Source: Mycolicibacter sinensis (GTDB lineage: Bacteria > Actinomycetota > Actinomycetes > Mycobacteriales > Mycobacteriaceae). Taken from it: a stretch of DNA of 56,102 bases. Made by a program: the position numbers and the translations under genes. The notes beneath the pieces are model-generated. The model was not told the DNA's origin. It made no database searches and saw only the letters and a list, made by a program, of their open reading frames with translations. The stretch lies in contig NZ_LZIN01000095.1 in NCBI RefSeq assembly GCF_001667375.1, forward strand, positions 1 to 56,102, given 5' to 3'. This document shows, piece after piece, positions 43,110 to 50,736 of the stretch (position 1 is its first letter; every line of letters starts with the position of its first letter).

Positions 43110-44252
43110 TCAGCGTGGCGGACGTGCCGGGGGAGCCGGGGGTGAGGGCGGTGGCCGGGTGTCGGCGCCGGACGTCTCTTCGGGTTGCGCCGCCGGGAAA
43201 ACCCACTTGCCGGACAGGATCTCCTGTCGCGGCTGGTAGAGCCGCACCAGATAGTTCCATCCCGGCGTGATCGGCAGGCAGTTGACGACGTTGGGCGAGC
43301 ACCCGCCGAACTGCACGGTCACCGATCCATCTTGCGCCTTCACCGCGGTGATGTCATTGACCGAGTAGGCCTGCTGCGGGTTCTCGGTGAAGTAGCCGTT
43401 CTTGTTGTAGACACTGACCGACCAGAAGGCTTTCACCGGAACGTCTTCGACGGTGAGCCGGTACACGGTGTTGCCGTCGTTGCGGGCCGGGGTGACGTTG
43501 AGGTACAGCGCATCCTTTTCGGGGTTGCCGCCCCAGGCCGCGGCGGCTCCGATCAGGTGCCGCACCGGGTCGGTGTCGGCCAGGGTGCCGAACATGCCCC
43601 GGGTGTCGGGGATGGTCTCGGCCAACACCAGCAGCGCGTCGCCGACCTTCTTCTGGCTGACCGGGTCCCACCGCGGCACTTCGAAGCTGCCGGAGTCCTC
43701 CTGGCTCACGATGATCTGGTCCTGCAGCCGGCGGGCCGCACCCAGATCCGCCGGGTCCTTGGGGTCGGCCAGGATGCGGACGGCCACCATGACGTAGCGG
43801 GTGCCGACCTGCTGTTGATCCAGGGTGTGCTCACCGCCGCCGTAGAACATGTCGGTGACGTATTCGTCCTGGTTGATCACCTGCGCCGACATGTACCGCT
43901 CACCCGGATCGGGCAGTGTGATCGTCACCGGAGCGGCCTGCAGGTCGAACACCGCGGCCGAGTACAAGGTGTCGCGGTTGGACCGCACCACCAACTGACG
44001 GTCGATCGGGGTGACATCGCGCATGTGGAAGAAGCGGCCGAAGCCGTTCTCGTTGACGACGTTGGTGAATTCCTGATCGGTCACGGCCCGCACGAAGTTG
44101 TCCGGTGACACCAGCACCATGCCGTTCGGGGTGCTGCGGGGCGCCTGGTGCGCCAGCGGGTCCGGTCCGGACTTGGTCACCGTCAGTCCGCATCCGGCGA
44201 GTGCGAGCACCGCCGCCGCCAGGCCGAACGCAGAAACCCGTCGCTTCGACAT
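43110..44252 (-). CDS. DUF1254/DUF1214 lipoprotein
   Basis: 380 residues. Lipoprotein signal with lipobox LAGC (Cys21). N-domain DUF1254 (about 45-160; NRDTLYSAAVFDLQAAPVTI) and C-domain DUF1214 (about 255-360; TVEDVPVKAFWSVSVYN, LPITPGWNYLVRLYQP), then a Pro-rich tail. The two domains form an all-beta fold whose activity is unknown. Start MSKRR at 44252; upstream frame ignored. First gene of the fusion operon, divergent from the exported DUF1214-like protein. Confidence 0.85.
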   Translation of the reverse strand: MSKRRVSAFGLAAAVLALAGCGLTVTKSGPDPLAHQAPRSTPNGMVLVSPDNFVRAVTDQEFTNVVNENGFGRFFHMRDVTPIDRQLVVRSNRDTLYSAAVFDLQAAPVTITLPDPGERYMSAQVINQDEYVTDMFYGGGEHTLDQQQVGTRYVMVAVRILADPKDPADLGAARRLQDQIIVSQEDSGSFEVPRWDPVSQKKVGDALLVLAETIPDTRGMFGTLADTDPVRHLIGAAAAWGGNPEKDALYLNVTPARNDGNTVYRLTVEDVPVKAFWSVSVYNKNGYFTENPQQAYSVNDITAVKAQDGSVTVQFGGCSPNVVNCLPITPGWNYLVRLYQPRQEILSGKWVFPAAQPEETSGADTRPPPSPPAPPARPPR

Positions 44253-44392
44253 GCAGCGCAACCTACCCGCCGCCGCCGGCCGATGTCGGCAATGGGGATG
44301 CGGACACAGGCACCGGCGCACGGCACCGCGGTTGCGCGGGAACTCTTGCACCGGGTCTGGTCCGGACGTATGGTCCAACATTAGATTTTGCT

Positions 44393-44419
44393 GTTAATCA
44401 GACGAGTAACTCGTTAATC
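44393..44419. promoter_or_regulatory. Putative operator between two DUF1214-type genes
   Basis: A perfect 13 bp palindrome ACGAGT-A-ACTCGT (44402-44414) lies between two identical GTTAATC copies (44393-44399 and 44413-44419) spaced 20 bp, about two helical turns. It is 15 bp before the downstream GTG and 150 bp before the lipoprotein start. The region is AT-rich, so it probably contains the promoter. Confidence 0.5.
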
Positions 44420-44433
44420 CATAATCGGGGGAA

Positions 44434-46407
44434 GTGGCCGTGGACTTGACCGCGAGTGCCGGATCGAAACGCGCGTCCCAGGTTCGCGGGCGGCGGTACG
44501 GGATCGCCGCAGCCGCCGTCGGCACCGCGCTGTCGATGCTGGCCGGCGCCCCGTTTGCCACCGGCGGCAACGCCGCGCCCGCGGTGACATTGACCGCGGG
44601 ATATCAGCAGGCACTCGATGCCCTGCTCGACGCCATGAAGCAGGCGCAGGCCTTCGACCTGTCACTGCCGTATGCCTCGCCCGGCGACGCGGACACGCTG
44701 ATGACGATGATCCAGAACACCAACTATCAGCTGATCACGACCGGATTGTCGCGGGTCACCGAGCTGTTCAACGGGGTGTTCTTCCGATCGCCGGAAGTGG
44801 TCGCCGGTACCGTCGCCGACTCGCGCCAGTATTTCGACTACTTCACTCCCGACATCAACTACCACGTCACCGCGGGGCTGGCGCCCGGTGCGACCTACGT
44901 GCTCACCGGAACCGTCGGTGGGGCGACCGAGCACATGTCGATCAGCACCATGGCCGTCACTGGTGCCACCGCGCACACCATCGAGGACCTGGAACTCAAC
45001 CACGGCCTGGTGGTCGATGCCAACGGCAACTTCACCGTCTACATCGGACCGGAAGCGCCGGCGGGTGCGGTCAACTTCCTGGACTCCACGGACGCCACCG
45101 TCGGCGGCGCCGCGTCCCTGCTGATCCGCGACATGATGGGCGACTGGGCCAAGGGTCCGGCCAACATCAGCCTGCAGTGTGTGGCCGACTGCCCGCCGTT
45201 CTTCGCCATCCCGGCCGGCGGATTCTTCCCCAGCGACGGCGGCGGAACCGACGTGCCGACCGAGCCGGCCAACATCGGTTCCGTCGACGACGTGTTGAAC
45301 ATGCTGTTCAGCGCCTTCGCCCAGATCGTGGTGCCGTTCAACCAGCGCAGCATCGAAGGTGGCGCATCGGTGGGCATGGAGGTGCCCGCCAACACGATGA
45401 TGCACCTGGCGCCCGAGACCAGCTTCGGGGTCGGCCTGGAGTCCGCGGTTGTCACCGGCGGCAACTGGGAGCTGGATCCCGGTGAGGCACTGATCCTGAA
45501 GGTGCCGACCCTGGACGGGGCCTACAGCGGCATCGAGTTGATGAACGTCTACGGCGGGGCATTGCCCTACGTCATGGCCCAGACCACCCTGAACAACACC
45601 ACCACCTACCACGCCGAGGACGGCTACACCTATTACGTCATCAGCGGCGAGAATCCGGGTGTGGCCAACTGGCTGGACACCGGCGGACTCAGCACAGGTG
45701 AGATCTTCGCGCGCTTCGAGAACCTCGACGATCGTGCCGCCGCGATCGGCTTGGGCGTGGAGACCCATGTGGTGCCGATCAGCGACATCGACGAGTACCT
45801 GCCCACCGACACTCCGACCGTCAGCCCGGAGGAGTTCGCCGCCGACATGGCCCGGCGCGTGTTCTCCTACGACTACGCGCTGGACGTGGCCCGGATCCAC
45901 GCCCAGCCGGCCTGGGTGCTGCAGCACCTGGAGCTGAACGCGCTGTCGGCTCTGATGGGCAGGGATAACTTCGAGTCGGTGTTCGGCAGCCAGCCCTTCA
46001 CCCCGATCGAGTTGCGGTTCACTGACGCGCTGAGCCCGGACTGGGATGTCGTCATGCGCAGCGTCTTCGACCACCCGATGGAAAGCCTGACCTCGGTGTG
46101 GAACGCCCTGCCGGTGTTGAGCAGCGATATCACCTTGCCGATCACGCTGGCGCTGGCCCAGACCGCCATGTCGGTGGTCATGCCGCAGATGCTGCTCACC
46201 GCTATCGACGACGCGCTGTTCAATCCGAACACCAGCATCCTGGCCGGGCTGCTCAACGCCCGCGACGACCTGGCGACGGCGATCTTGAGCGGTAACGACG
46301 ATTGGCCCACCGAGCTGAGTGCGCAGGCGGCCCAGCAGTGGGCGAACATGGCGGACCTGATCGCGGACACCCCGAGCTTCAGTCTGGCGGATCTGTTCGG
46401 CGGCTGA
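44434..46407 (+). CDS. Exported protein with two DUF1214-like modules
   Basis: 657 residues. Twin-basic N-terminus and hydrophobic segment (about 22-48) form a signal peptide. Two segments share a pattern with DUF1214: residues 150-240 (LNHGLVVDANGNFTVYIGPE ... LLIRDMMGDW) and 345-430 (EALILKVPTLDGAYSGIELM ... ANWLDTGGLS-GEIFARF). The family assignment is my reading, not certain. No catalytic residue stands out. GTG start, preceded by GGGGGAAG. Divergent from a DUF1254 lipoprotein and followed 97 bp later by a secreted phosphoesterase. Confidence 0.7.
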   Translation: MAVDLTASAGSKRASQVRGRRYGIAAAAVGTALSMLAGAPFATGGNAAPAVTLTAGYQQALDALLDAMKQAQAFDLSLPYASPGDADTLMTMIQNTNYQLITTGLSRVTELFNGVFFRSPEVVAGTVADSRQYFDYFTPDINYHVTAGLAPGATYVLTGTVGGATEHMSISTMAVTGATAHTIEDLELNHGLVVDANGNFTVYIGPEAPAGAVNFLDSTDATVGGAASLLIRDMMGDWAKGPANISLQCVADCPPFFAIPAGGFFPSDGGGTDVPTEPANIGSVDDVLNMLFSAFAQIVVPFNQRSIEGGASVGMEVPANTMMHLAPETSFGVGLESAVVTGGNWELDPGEALILKVPTLDGAYSGIELMNVYGGALPYVMAQTTLNNTTTYHAEDGYTYYVISGENPGVANWLDTGGLSTGEIFARFENLDDRAAAIGLGVETHVVPISDIDEYLPTDTPTVSPEEFAADMARRVFSYDYALDVARIHAQPAWVLQHLELNALSALMGRDNFESVFGSQPFTPIELRFTDALSPDWDVVMRSVFDHPMESLTSVWNALPVLSSDITLPITLALAQTAMSVVMPQMLLTAIDDALFNPNTSILAGLLNARDDLATAILSGNDDWPTELSAQAAQQWANMADLIADTPSFSLADLFGG

Positions 46408-46441
46408 CCCGGCAGTTTTTCTTCGGTTTTTCCTTCAAGGC

Positions 46442-46453
46442 AGCTTCGAAGCT
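46442..46453. promoter_or_regulatory. 12 bp palindrome in the leader of the phosphoesterase gene
   Basis: AGCTTCGAAGCT, a perfect palindrome 52 bp before the start codon, following two T-rich tracts (about 46416-46435) after the previous stop. The T-tracts could be a terminator tail without a clear stem; the palindrome could be an operator. Confidence 0.3.
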
Positions 46454-46504
46454 TGGTAGCCTGAGCTGTTTCATTTGCCGATGCCGCCTGAGGAAGGTTA
46501 GGCC

Positions 46505-48355
46505 ATGGCTCGTCGACGTCTCAGGGGAAAAGGCCCGACAACACGTAAGGCGATGGGGCGTCACCGCCGGAGCGCGGTCGGGATGACGGGCGCCATCAGC
46601 GCATTTGTGACGGTGGGACTGGGGCAGCTGGCCACGCCCGAAGCTCAGGCCGATGAGTTCGACCTCTTCATCGACCAGGTCCTCACGTCGATCACCGGTT
46701 TCTTGGAGCAGGACTGGGTCAGCAACGCCTTGGGGGCGCAGCTGGACACCGAGCTCGTCAGCTGGCTCACCAGCCTGGATCCGGTTGGCGCGGTCGGCGC
46801 CGACGCGCAGTTGATGAGTCAGAACCTGCTGGTCAACCCCGGCTTCGAAATAGCGGACCCCTCCGGGTCGGGCTACAGCGGGGTGACCATCCCGGGCTGG
46901 ACCGAGACCGGCACCCCGACCGTCATCGCCTACGGCACCCCGGTCGGTTATCCGTCGCCACTCTCGTCGCCGCTCCCTACGGTGACGGGGTTGTTCGGCT
47001 TTCCGCAGAACGCGCCCCCGGGCGGCGGCGACAATTTCGCCGGCGGCGGACCGGTGGGCACCTCCACCATCAGCCAAACCGTCGACCTCACCGGTGCGGC
47101 CGGAACGCCGTACACGCTGAGCGCGGACCTCGGCGGCCAAACCTGGAACCCGTCGTATGCCACCGTGCAGGTCAGCTTCCTCGACGCCAACGGGCACGTG
47201 CTGGGCACCGGCGCGCTCAACCCGGTCACGGTATGGGATCGCCTGGGCTTCACCGGGTTTGAGGAACGCGAGATCACCGGGACGGTTCCCGAGGGCACCA
47301 CCTCCGCGCAGGTGACCACGACCTTCACCGACACCAACCAGTACCTCGGCGCCTACAACGGCGCCTACGCCGACAACGAGTCGTTCACCGTCGGCGATCC
47401 CAACCTCGCCCCGGCGCCGCTGCTCCCACCGGACTCCGATGTCGGTCACCTGGATCACGTGTTCGTGATCTACATGGAGAACAAGGGCTTCGACGACATC
47501 GTCGGCAGCCCCAACGCGCCATACATCAACAGCTTGATCAACACCTACGGGTCTGCGAACAACTACTACGCGCTGAGCCATCCCAGTGATCCCAACTACA
47601 TCCGGGTCCTGGGCGGCTCCGACTTCGGCATCGACTACAACTCCGCCCCGAACTCCATCGACGCACCGAACCTCATGCAGGAAATGGATCAGGCGGGCAT
47701 TTCGTGGGCCGGCTACGCGCAGAGCATGCCGTCCCCAGGTGCCATCGTGTCATCGGGTGACTACGCCGCCGACGAGCTGCCCTTTACCCAATTCAGCTAC
47801 GTCTACGGCAACACCCCCGATTACCTGGAAGAGCACCTGCTTCCGCTGACGCAGTTGGCCACCGATCTCGCTCACCCGAGCACCTTCCCGGGATTCACCT
47901 GGATCGCCGCCAACGAGGACAACAACATGGAAGGCCCGGTCGATACGTTTAGTGGGATTCTGCAGTTCATCGCCACCCAGTTGACCGACCATCAGTACAA
48001 CGTCGCGGCGGGCGACCAGTTCCTCCAGCAAGAGATCTCCACCATCGAGAACTCGGCACTGTGGAATGACCCGACGCAGAAGGACGCGATCATCATCACG
48101 TTCGACGAGGACAACAACAACCTGTCGCTGGGCTTCGGCAACCAAGGCAATCACGTTCCGATGATCGTCATCCCGAGCGAGGGCGCGGTGACGCTCGGTG
48201 GAATGCAATCGGGCAACTTCACCACCGACGACTACTACAACCAGTACAGCCTGATGGCCACGATCGAGGACGCCCTGCGTGGTGCGCCCGGAACACTGGC
48301 CCCGCTCACCGACAACGACATGTACGCCACACCGATGAATGCCTTCTGGAAGTAA
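46505..48355 (+). CDS. Exported SapM-like phosphoesterase with N-terminal beta-sandwich
   Basis: 616 residues. Arg-rich signal peptide to about 49. Residues 100-295 look like a carbohydrate-binding-type jelly roll (NLLVNPGFE, TISQTVDLTG, TYATVQVSFLDANG). Residues 315-616 resemble the M. tuberculosis secreted lipid phosphatase SapM: VFVIYMENKGFDDI (E325), NAPYINSLI, HPSDPNY (359-365), IAANEDNNM (from 467) and FDEDNNN (D534-N539), in the same order. It should cleave phosphomonoesters such as phosphoinositide 3-phosphates. ATG follows AGGAAGG. Its stop codon touches the tRNA-Arg 3' end. Confidence 0.8.
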   Translation: MARRRLRGKGPTTRKAMGRHRRSAVGMTGAISAFVTVGLGQLATPEAQADEFDLFIDQVLTSITGFLEQDWVSNALGAQLDTELVSWLTSLDPVGAVGADAQLMSQNLLVNPGFEIADPSGSGYSGVTIPGWTETGTPTVIAYGTPVGYPSPLSSPLPTVTGLFGFPQNAPPGGGDNFAGGGPVGTSTISQTVDLTGAAGTPYTLSADLGGQTWNPSYATVQVSFLDANGHVLGTGALNPVTVWDRLGFTGFEEREITGTVPEGTTSAQVTTTFTDTNQYLGAYNGAYADNESFTVGDPNLAPAPLLPPDSDVGHLDHVFVIYMENKGFDDIVGSPNAPYINSLINTYGSANNYYALSHPSDPNYIRVLGGSDFGIDYNSAPNSIDAPNLMQEMDQAGISWAGYAQSMPSPGAIVSSGDYAADELPFTQFSYVYGNTPDYLEEHLLPLTQLATDLAHPSTFPGFTWIAANEDNNMEGPVDTFSGILQFIATQLTDHQYNVAAGDQFLQQEISTIENSALWNDPTQKDAIIITFDEDNNNLSLGFGNQGNHVPMIVIPSEGAVTLGGMQSGNFTTDDYYNQYSLMATIEDALRGAPGTLAPLTDNDMYATPMNAFWK

Positions 48356-48431
48356 TGGTGCCCCCGGGCAGATTCGAACTGCCGACACCGGCTTTAGGAG
48401 AGCCGTGCTCTATCCCCTGAGCTACGGGGGC
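48356..48431 (-). tRNA. tRNA-Arg (anticodon CCU)
   Basis: 76 nt on the minus strand including encoded CCA. Seven-pair acceptor GCCCCCG / CGGGGGC with discriminator A; D-arm GTAGCTCAGGGGATAGAGC; anticodon stem CGGCT / AGCCG with loop CTCCTAA, so anticodon CCT reading AGG; T-arm GGCAGTTCGAATCTGCC. The CCA lies directly against the stop codon (48353-48355) of the gene on the other strand. A -10-like TAGAGT lies upstream at about 48470-48475. Confidence 0.97.
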
Positions 48432-48517
48432 GGGGACCTGCGACCTATCGGAAGCGGTGGGGAGAACTCTAGTGGATCGTTGCGAGACGCACGCTGCGAG
48501 ACGGGGCGTTCCTGGCT

Positions 48518-49045
48518 TCACTCGCTGGCGGTGCCTTTGGCGCGCTGGTAGTGCCGACGCGCCTTCATCCGGTTGCCGCAGATGGCCATCGAGCACCACC
48601 GCGCGGTGTTGGGCTTGCTGCGATCGATCAGGAACAGCCGGCAGTCGGGATTTGCGCACGGGCGAAGGCGTCCGGGACTGGCGATCCGCAACGCATCCCA
48701 GGCCAGTAATGCCCGTGCCGCGACCGGCGATGTCCCGCGGGTGGTCAGTGTCCAGGTGAGGCCCTCATCGCTGAGAGCGGGGGACAGGCCGACTCCGGTG
48801 AGGAACGGCGCCAACGCCTGCGGCGTCCGGTCCCCGCGCACCACGTCTTGCAGCGCATCCCGCAGGTCGATGAGTTCCTGTAGCTGCTGTTCGTTTGCCG
48901 GGCCGGCGTTGTGGGAATTCAACCAGGCTCGTGCTGTGACCGGGTCCTCGAGTTCGTCGCGGGCCACGCCGTCGATGACGGGGGTGGAGTTGAGCAACTC
49001 CAACAGCAGCGCCTCGTCGGCGGGCCCGGCCGCAACGATATCCAT
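48518..49045 (-). CDS. CGNR zinc-finger transcriptional regulator
   Basis: 175 residues. An N-terminal ABATE-type helical domain (about 1-118) and a C-terminal CGNR zinc finger: C130-X4-C135-X15-C151-X4-C156 with the name-giving C156-GNRMKARRHYQR. CGNR regulators are thought to sense a stress ligand and bind DNA. It is divergent from the alpha/beta hydrolase gene, with palindromic sites in the 83 bp gap, and is the likely local regulator. Confidence 0.9.
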   Translation of the reverse strand: MDIVAAGPADEALLLELLNSTPVIDGVARDELEDPVTARAWLNSHNAGPANEQQLQELIDLRDALQDVVRGDRTPQALAPFLTGVGLSPALSDEGLTWTLTTRGTSPVAARALLAWDALRIASPGRLRPCANPDCRLFLIDRSKPNTARWCSMAICGNRMKARRHYQRAKGTASE

Positions 49046-49046
49046 G

Positions 49047-49125
49047 TAACCCCTAAACGTGTATTGACAGGTTACACCTGAGGTGTTTGACTCGTCCTAA
49101 CTGGCAAAACTGATTTAAGGGGTTA
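49047..49125. promoter_or_regulatory. Operator array in the CGNR / hydrolase divergent region
   Basis: Two features fill the gap. (1) Outer inverted copies: TAACCCCT (49047-49054) beside the CGNR start and AGGGGTTA (49118-49125) beside the hydrolase start. (2) A central perfect 13 bp palindrome ACACCT-G-AGGTGT (49074-49086) next to a consensus -35 hexamer TTGACA (49064-49069). Suggests autoregulation of the CGNR gene and co-regulation of the hydrolase. Confidence 0.6.
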
Positions 49126-49128
49126 GAT

Positions 49129-50001
49129 ATGGTTTCCATGGTGCGACACCACTACGCGACCGTCGACGGGCACCGGTTGTTCTACCGGGAGGCGGGTAAC
49201 GCCGATGCGCCGGCGATCGTGCTGCTGCACGGCTTCCCGACGAGCTCCTACATGTTCCGGGACCTCATCCCCCTCCTGGGCGAGGACTATCACGTCATCG
49301 CCCCCGACTACCTCGGCTTCGGCTACTCCGACATGCCGCTGGTGGCCGACTTCGACTACACCTTCGACAATCTCGCCCAGCTCACTCAAGGGCTCCTGGA
49401 CCAGCTCGGGCTGGACCGCTATGCGATCTACGTTCAGGATTACGGCGCGCCGATCGGCTGGCGGCTGGCCCTGAGCCGGCCGGGATCCATCAGTGCGATC
49501 GTCACGCAGAGCGGCAACGGTTATGACGAGGGCTTCATCGAGGGCTTCTGGAAGACCGTCTGGGACTACCAGCGTGAGCAGACCCCCGAGACGGAAGCGG
49601 CCATCCGCACGGCGCTGGAGCCGGAGTCGCTCGCCTGGCAGTACCTGGCCGGTGTACCCGATGAATCCCTGGTCAGCCCCGATACCTGGACCCTGGACAG
49701 CGCCCTGTTGTCGCGGCCGGGCAATGACGAAATTCAGCTCAAGCTGTTCCGGGACTACGCCACCAATGCGCCGATGTATCCCGCGCTGCACGACTACCTG
49801 CGCACCAGCGGAGTCCCGGTGCTGGCCGTCTGGGGACAGGGCGACCCGATCTTCGGGCCGGACGGTGCCCGAGCGTTCAGCCGGGACGCCCGCGACGCCG
49901 AAATCCATCTGCTCGACGGCGGCCACTTCTTACTGGAGACTGCCGCAGATGAAGTCGCGCAGTTGATCAAAGACTTCTTGCACCGAGTCAACGGGCGCTG
50001 A
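49129..50001 (+). CDS. Alpha/beta hydrolase (haloalkane dehalogenase/epoxide hydrolase group)
   Basis: 290 residues, canonical alpha/beta hydrolase. Oxyanion HGFPTSS, acid nucleophile D104 in VQDYGAPIG (Asp nucleophile, as in haloalkane dehalogenases and epoxide hydrolases), a cap region, the Asp of GQGDPIFG and His of LLDGGHFLLE. Haloalkane dehalogenases have Trp after the nucleophile to hold the halide; here it is Tyr, so an epoxide or ester substrate is also likely. The first ATG is used; ATG 49138 is also possible. Followed 5 bp later by the HAD gene. Confidence 0.85.
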   Translation: MVSMVRHHYATVDGHRLFYREAGNADAPAIVLLHGFPTSSYMFRDLIPLLGEDYHVIAPDYLGFGYSDMPLVADFDYTFDNLAQLTQGLLDQLGLDRYAIYVQDYGAPIGWRLALSRPGSISAIVTQSGNGYDEGFIEGFWKTVWDYQREQTPETEAAIRTALEPESLAWQYLAGVPDESLVSPDTWTLDSALLSRPGNDEIQLKLFRDYATNAPMYPALHDYLRTSGVPVLAVWGQGDPIFGPDGARAFSRDARDAEIHLLDGGHFLLETAADEVAQLIKDFLHRVNGR

Positions 50002-50006
50002 CCGGC

Positions 50007-50705
50007 ATGGCCGGCGCAGTGCGGCCCGCGGTGCTGGTGTTCGACGTCAATGAGACGCTCATCGACATCGAAGCGTTAGAGCCGTTGTTCGCAAGGGTTT
50101 TCGGCAGACCCGGGGTGCTTCGGGAGTGGTTCGGCCAACTTGTCATCTACTCGATGACCGTCACCCTGGCGAACTGTTATACGGATTTCTTCACCCTCGG
50201 GCAGTCCGCGTTGCGCATGCTCGCCGAGATACACGGCGTTGAGTTGGCCGACGGCGATGCGGCGGCCCTGGCCGACGCGATGGCCACCATGCCGGCGCAT
50301 CCCGACGTCGCTGAAGGGCTGTCGCGACTGCGCGACGACGGTTACCGGTTGGTGGCGCTGACCAACTCGCCGATCCGTCCGGATCGCCCGACGGCATTGC
50401 AAAACGCAGGCCTGGAAGGCTATTTCGAGCGCCGGTTCAGCGTCGACGAGCTACGGCTCTTCAAGCCCGCAACGAGGTTGTATCAGTACACGGCACGTGA
50501 ACTGGACGTGCGGCCTTCGGCCTGCATGATGGTCGCCGCGCACGCCTGGGACATCATCGGCGCACGATCCGCCGGGTTCGGCGGTGCCCTCATCACCCGT
50601 GCCGGCAACGCGCCGTTGCGGGCCGACGGGGTTCCCCACCCCGATGTCATCGCGGCTGACCTCGTCGATCTCGCTCGGCACCTGGCGCAAGCCTTCGAAA
50701 AATAG
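50007..50705 (+). CDS. Haloacid dehalogenase type II-like HAD hydrolase
   Basis: 232 residues. Nucleophile D13 in VFDVNETL, the type-II haloacid dehalogenase variant (NET), with LTNS (motif II), FKPATRLYQY (motif III Lys) and MMVAAHAWDIIGARSAGF (motif IV). The cap domain lies between. Likely to hydrolyse 2-haloacids, but phosphate substrates cannot be excluded. In a tight run with the hydrolase before it and the quinone reductase after it. Confidence 0.88.
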   Translation: MAGAVRPAVLVFDVNETLIDIEALEPLFARVFGRPGVLREWFGQLVIYSMTVTLANCYTDFFTLGQSALRMLAEIHGVELADGDAAALADAMATMPAHPDVAEGLSRLRDDGYRLVALTNSPIRPDRPTALQNAGLEGYFERRFSVDELRLFKPATRLYQYTARELDVRPSACMMVAAHAWDIIGARSAGFGGALITRAGNAPLRADGVPHPDVIAADLVDLARHLAQAFEK

Positions 50706-50736
50706 CACACACCAAAAGTATTCAGAGGAGATCACC

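Noticed and set aside
44281..44381. Upstream start of the DUF1254 lipoprotein at 44381
   Set aside because: It would bury the signal peptide and lipobox 43 residues inside the protein.
49129..50001. Firm name haloalkane dehalogenase for the hydrolase
   Set aside because: The Trp that follows the nucleophile in that family is Tyr here, so substrate class cannot be decided.
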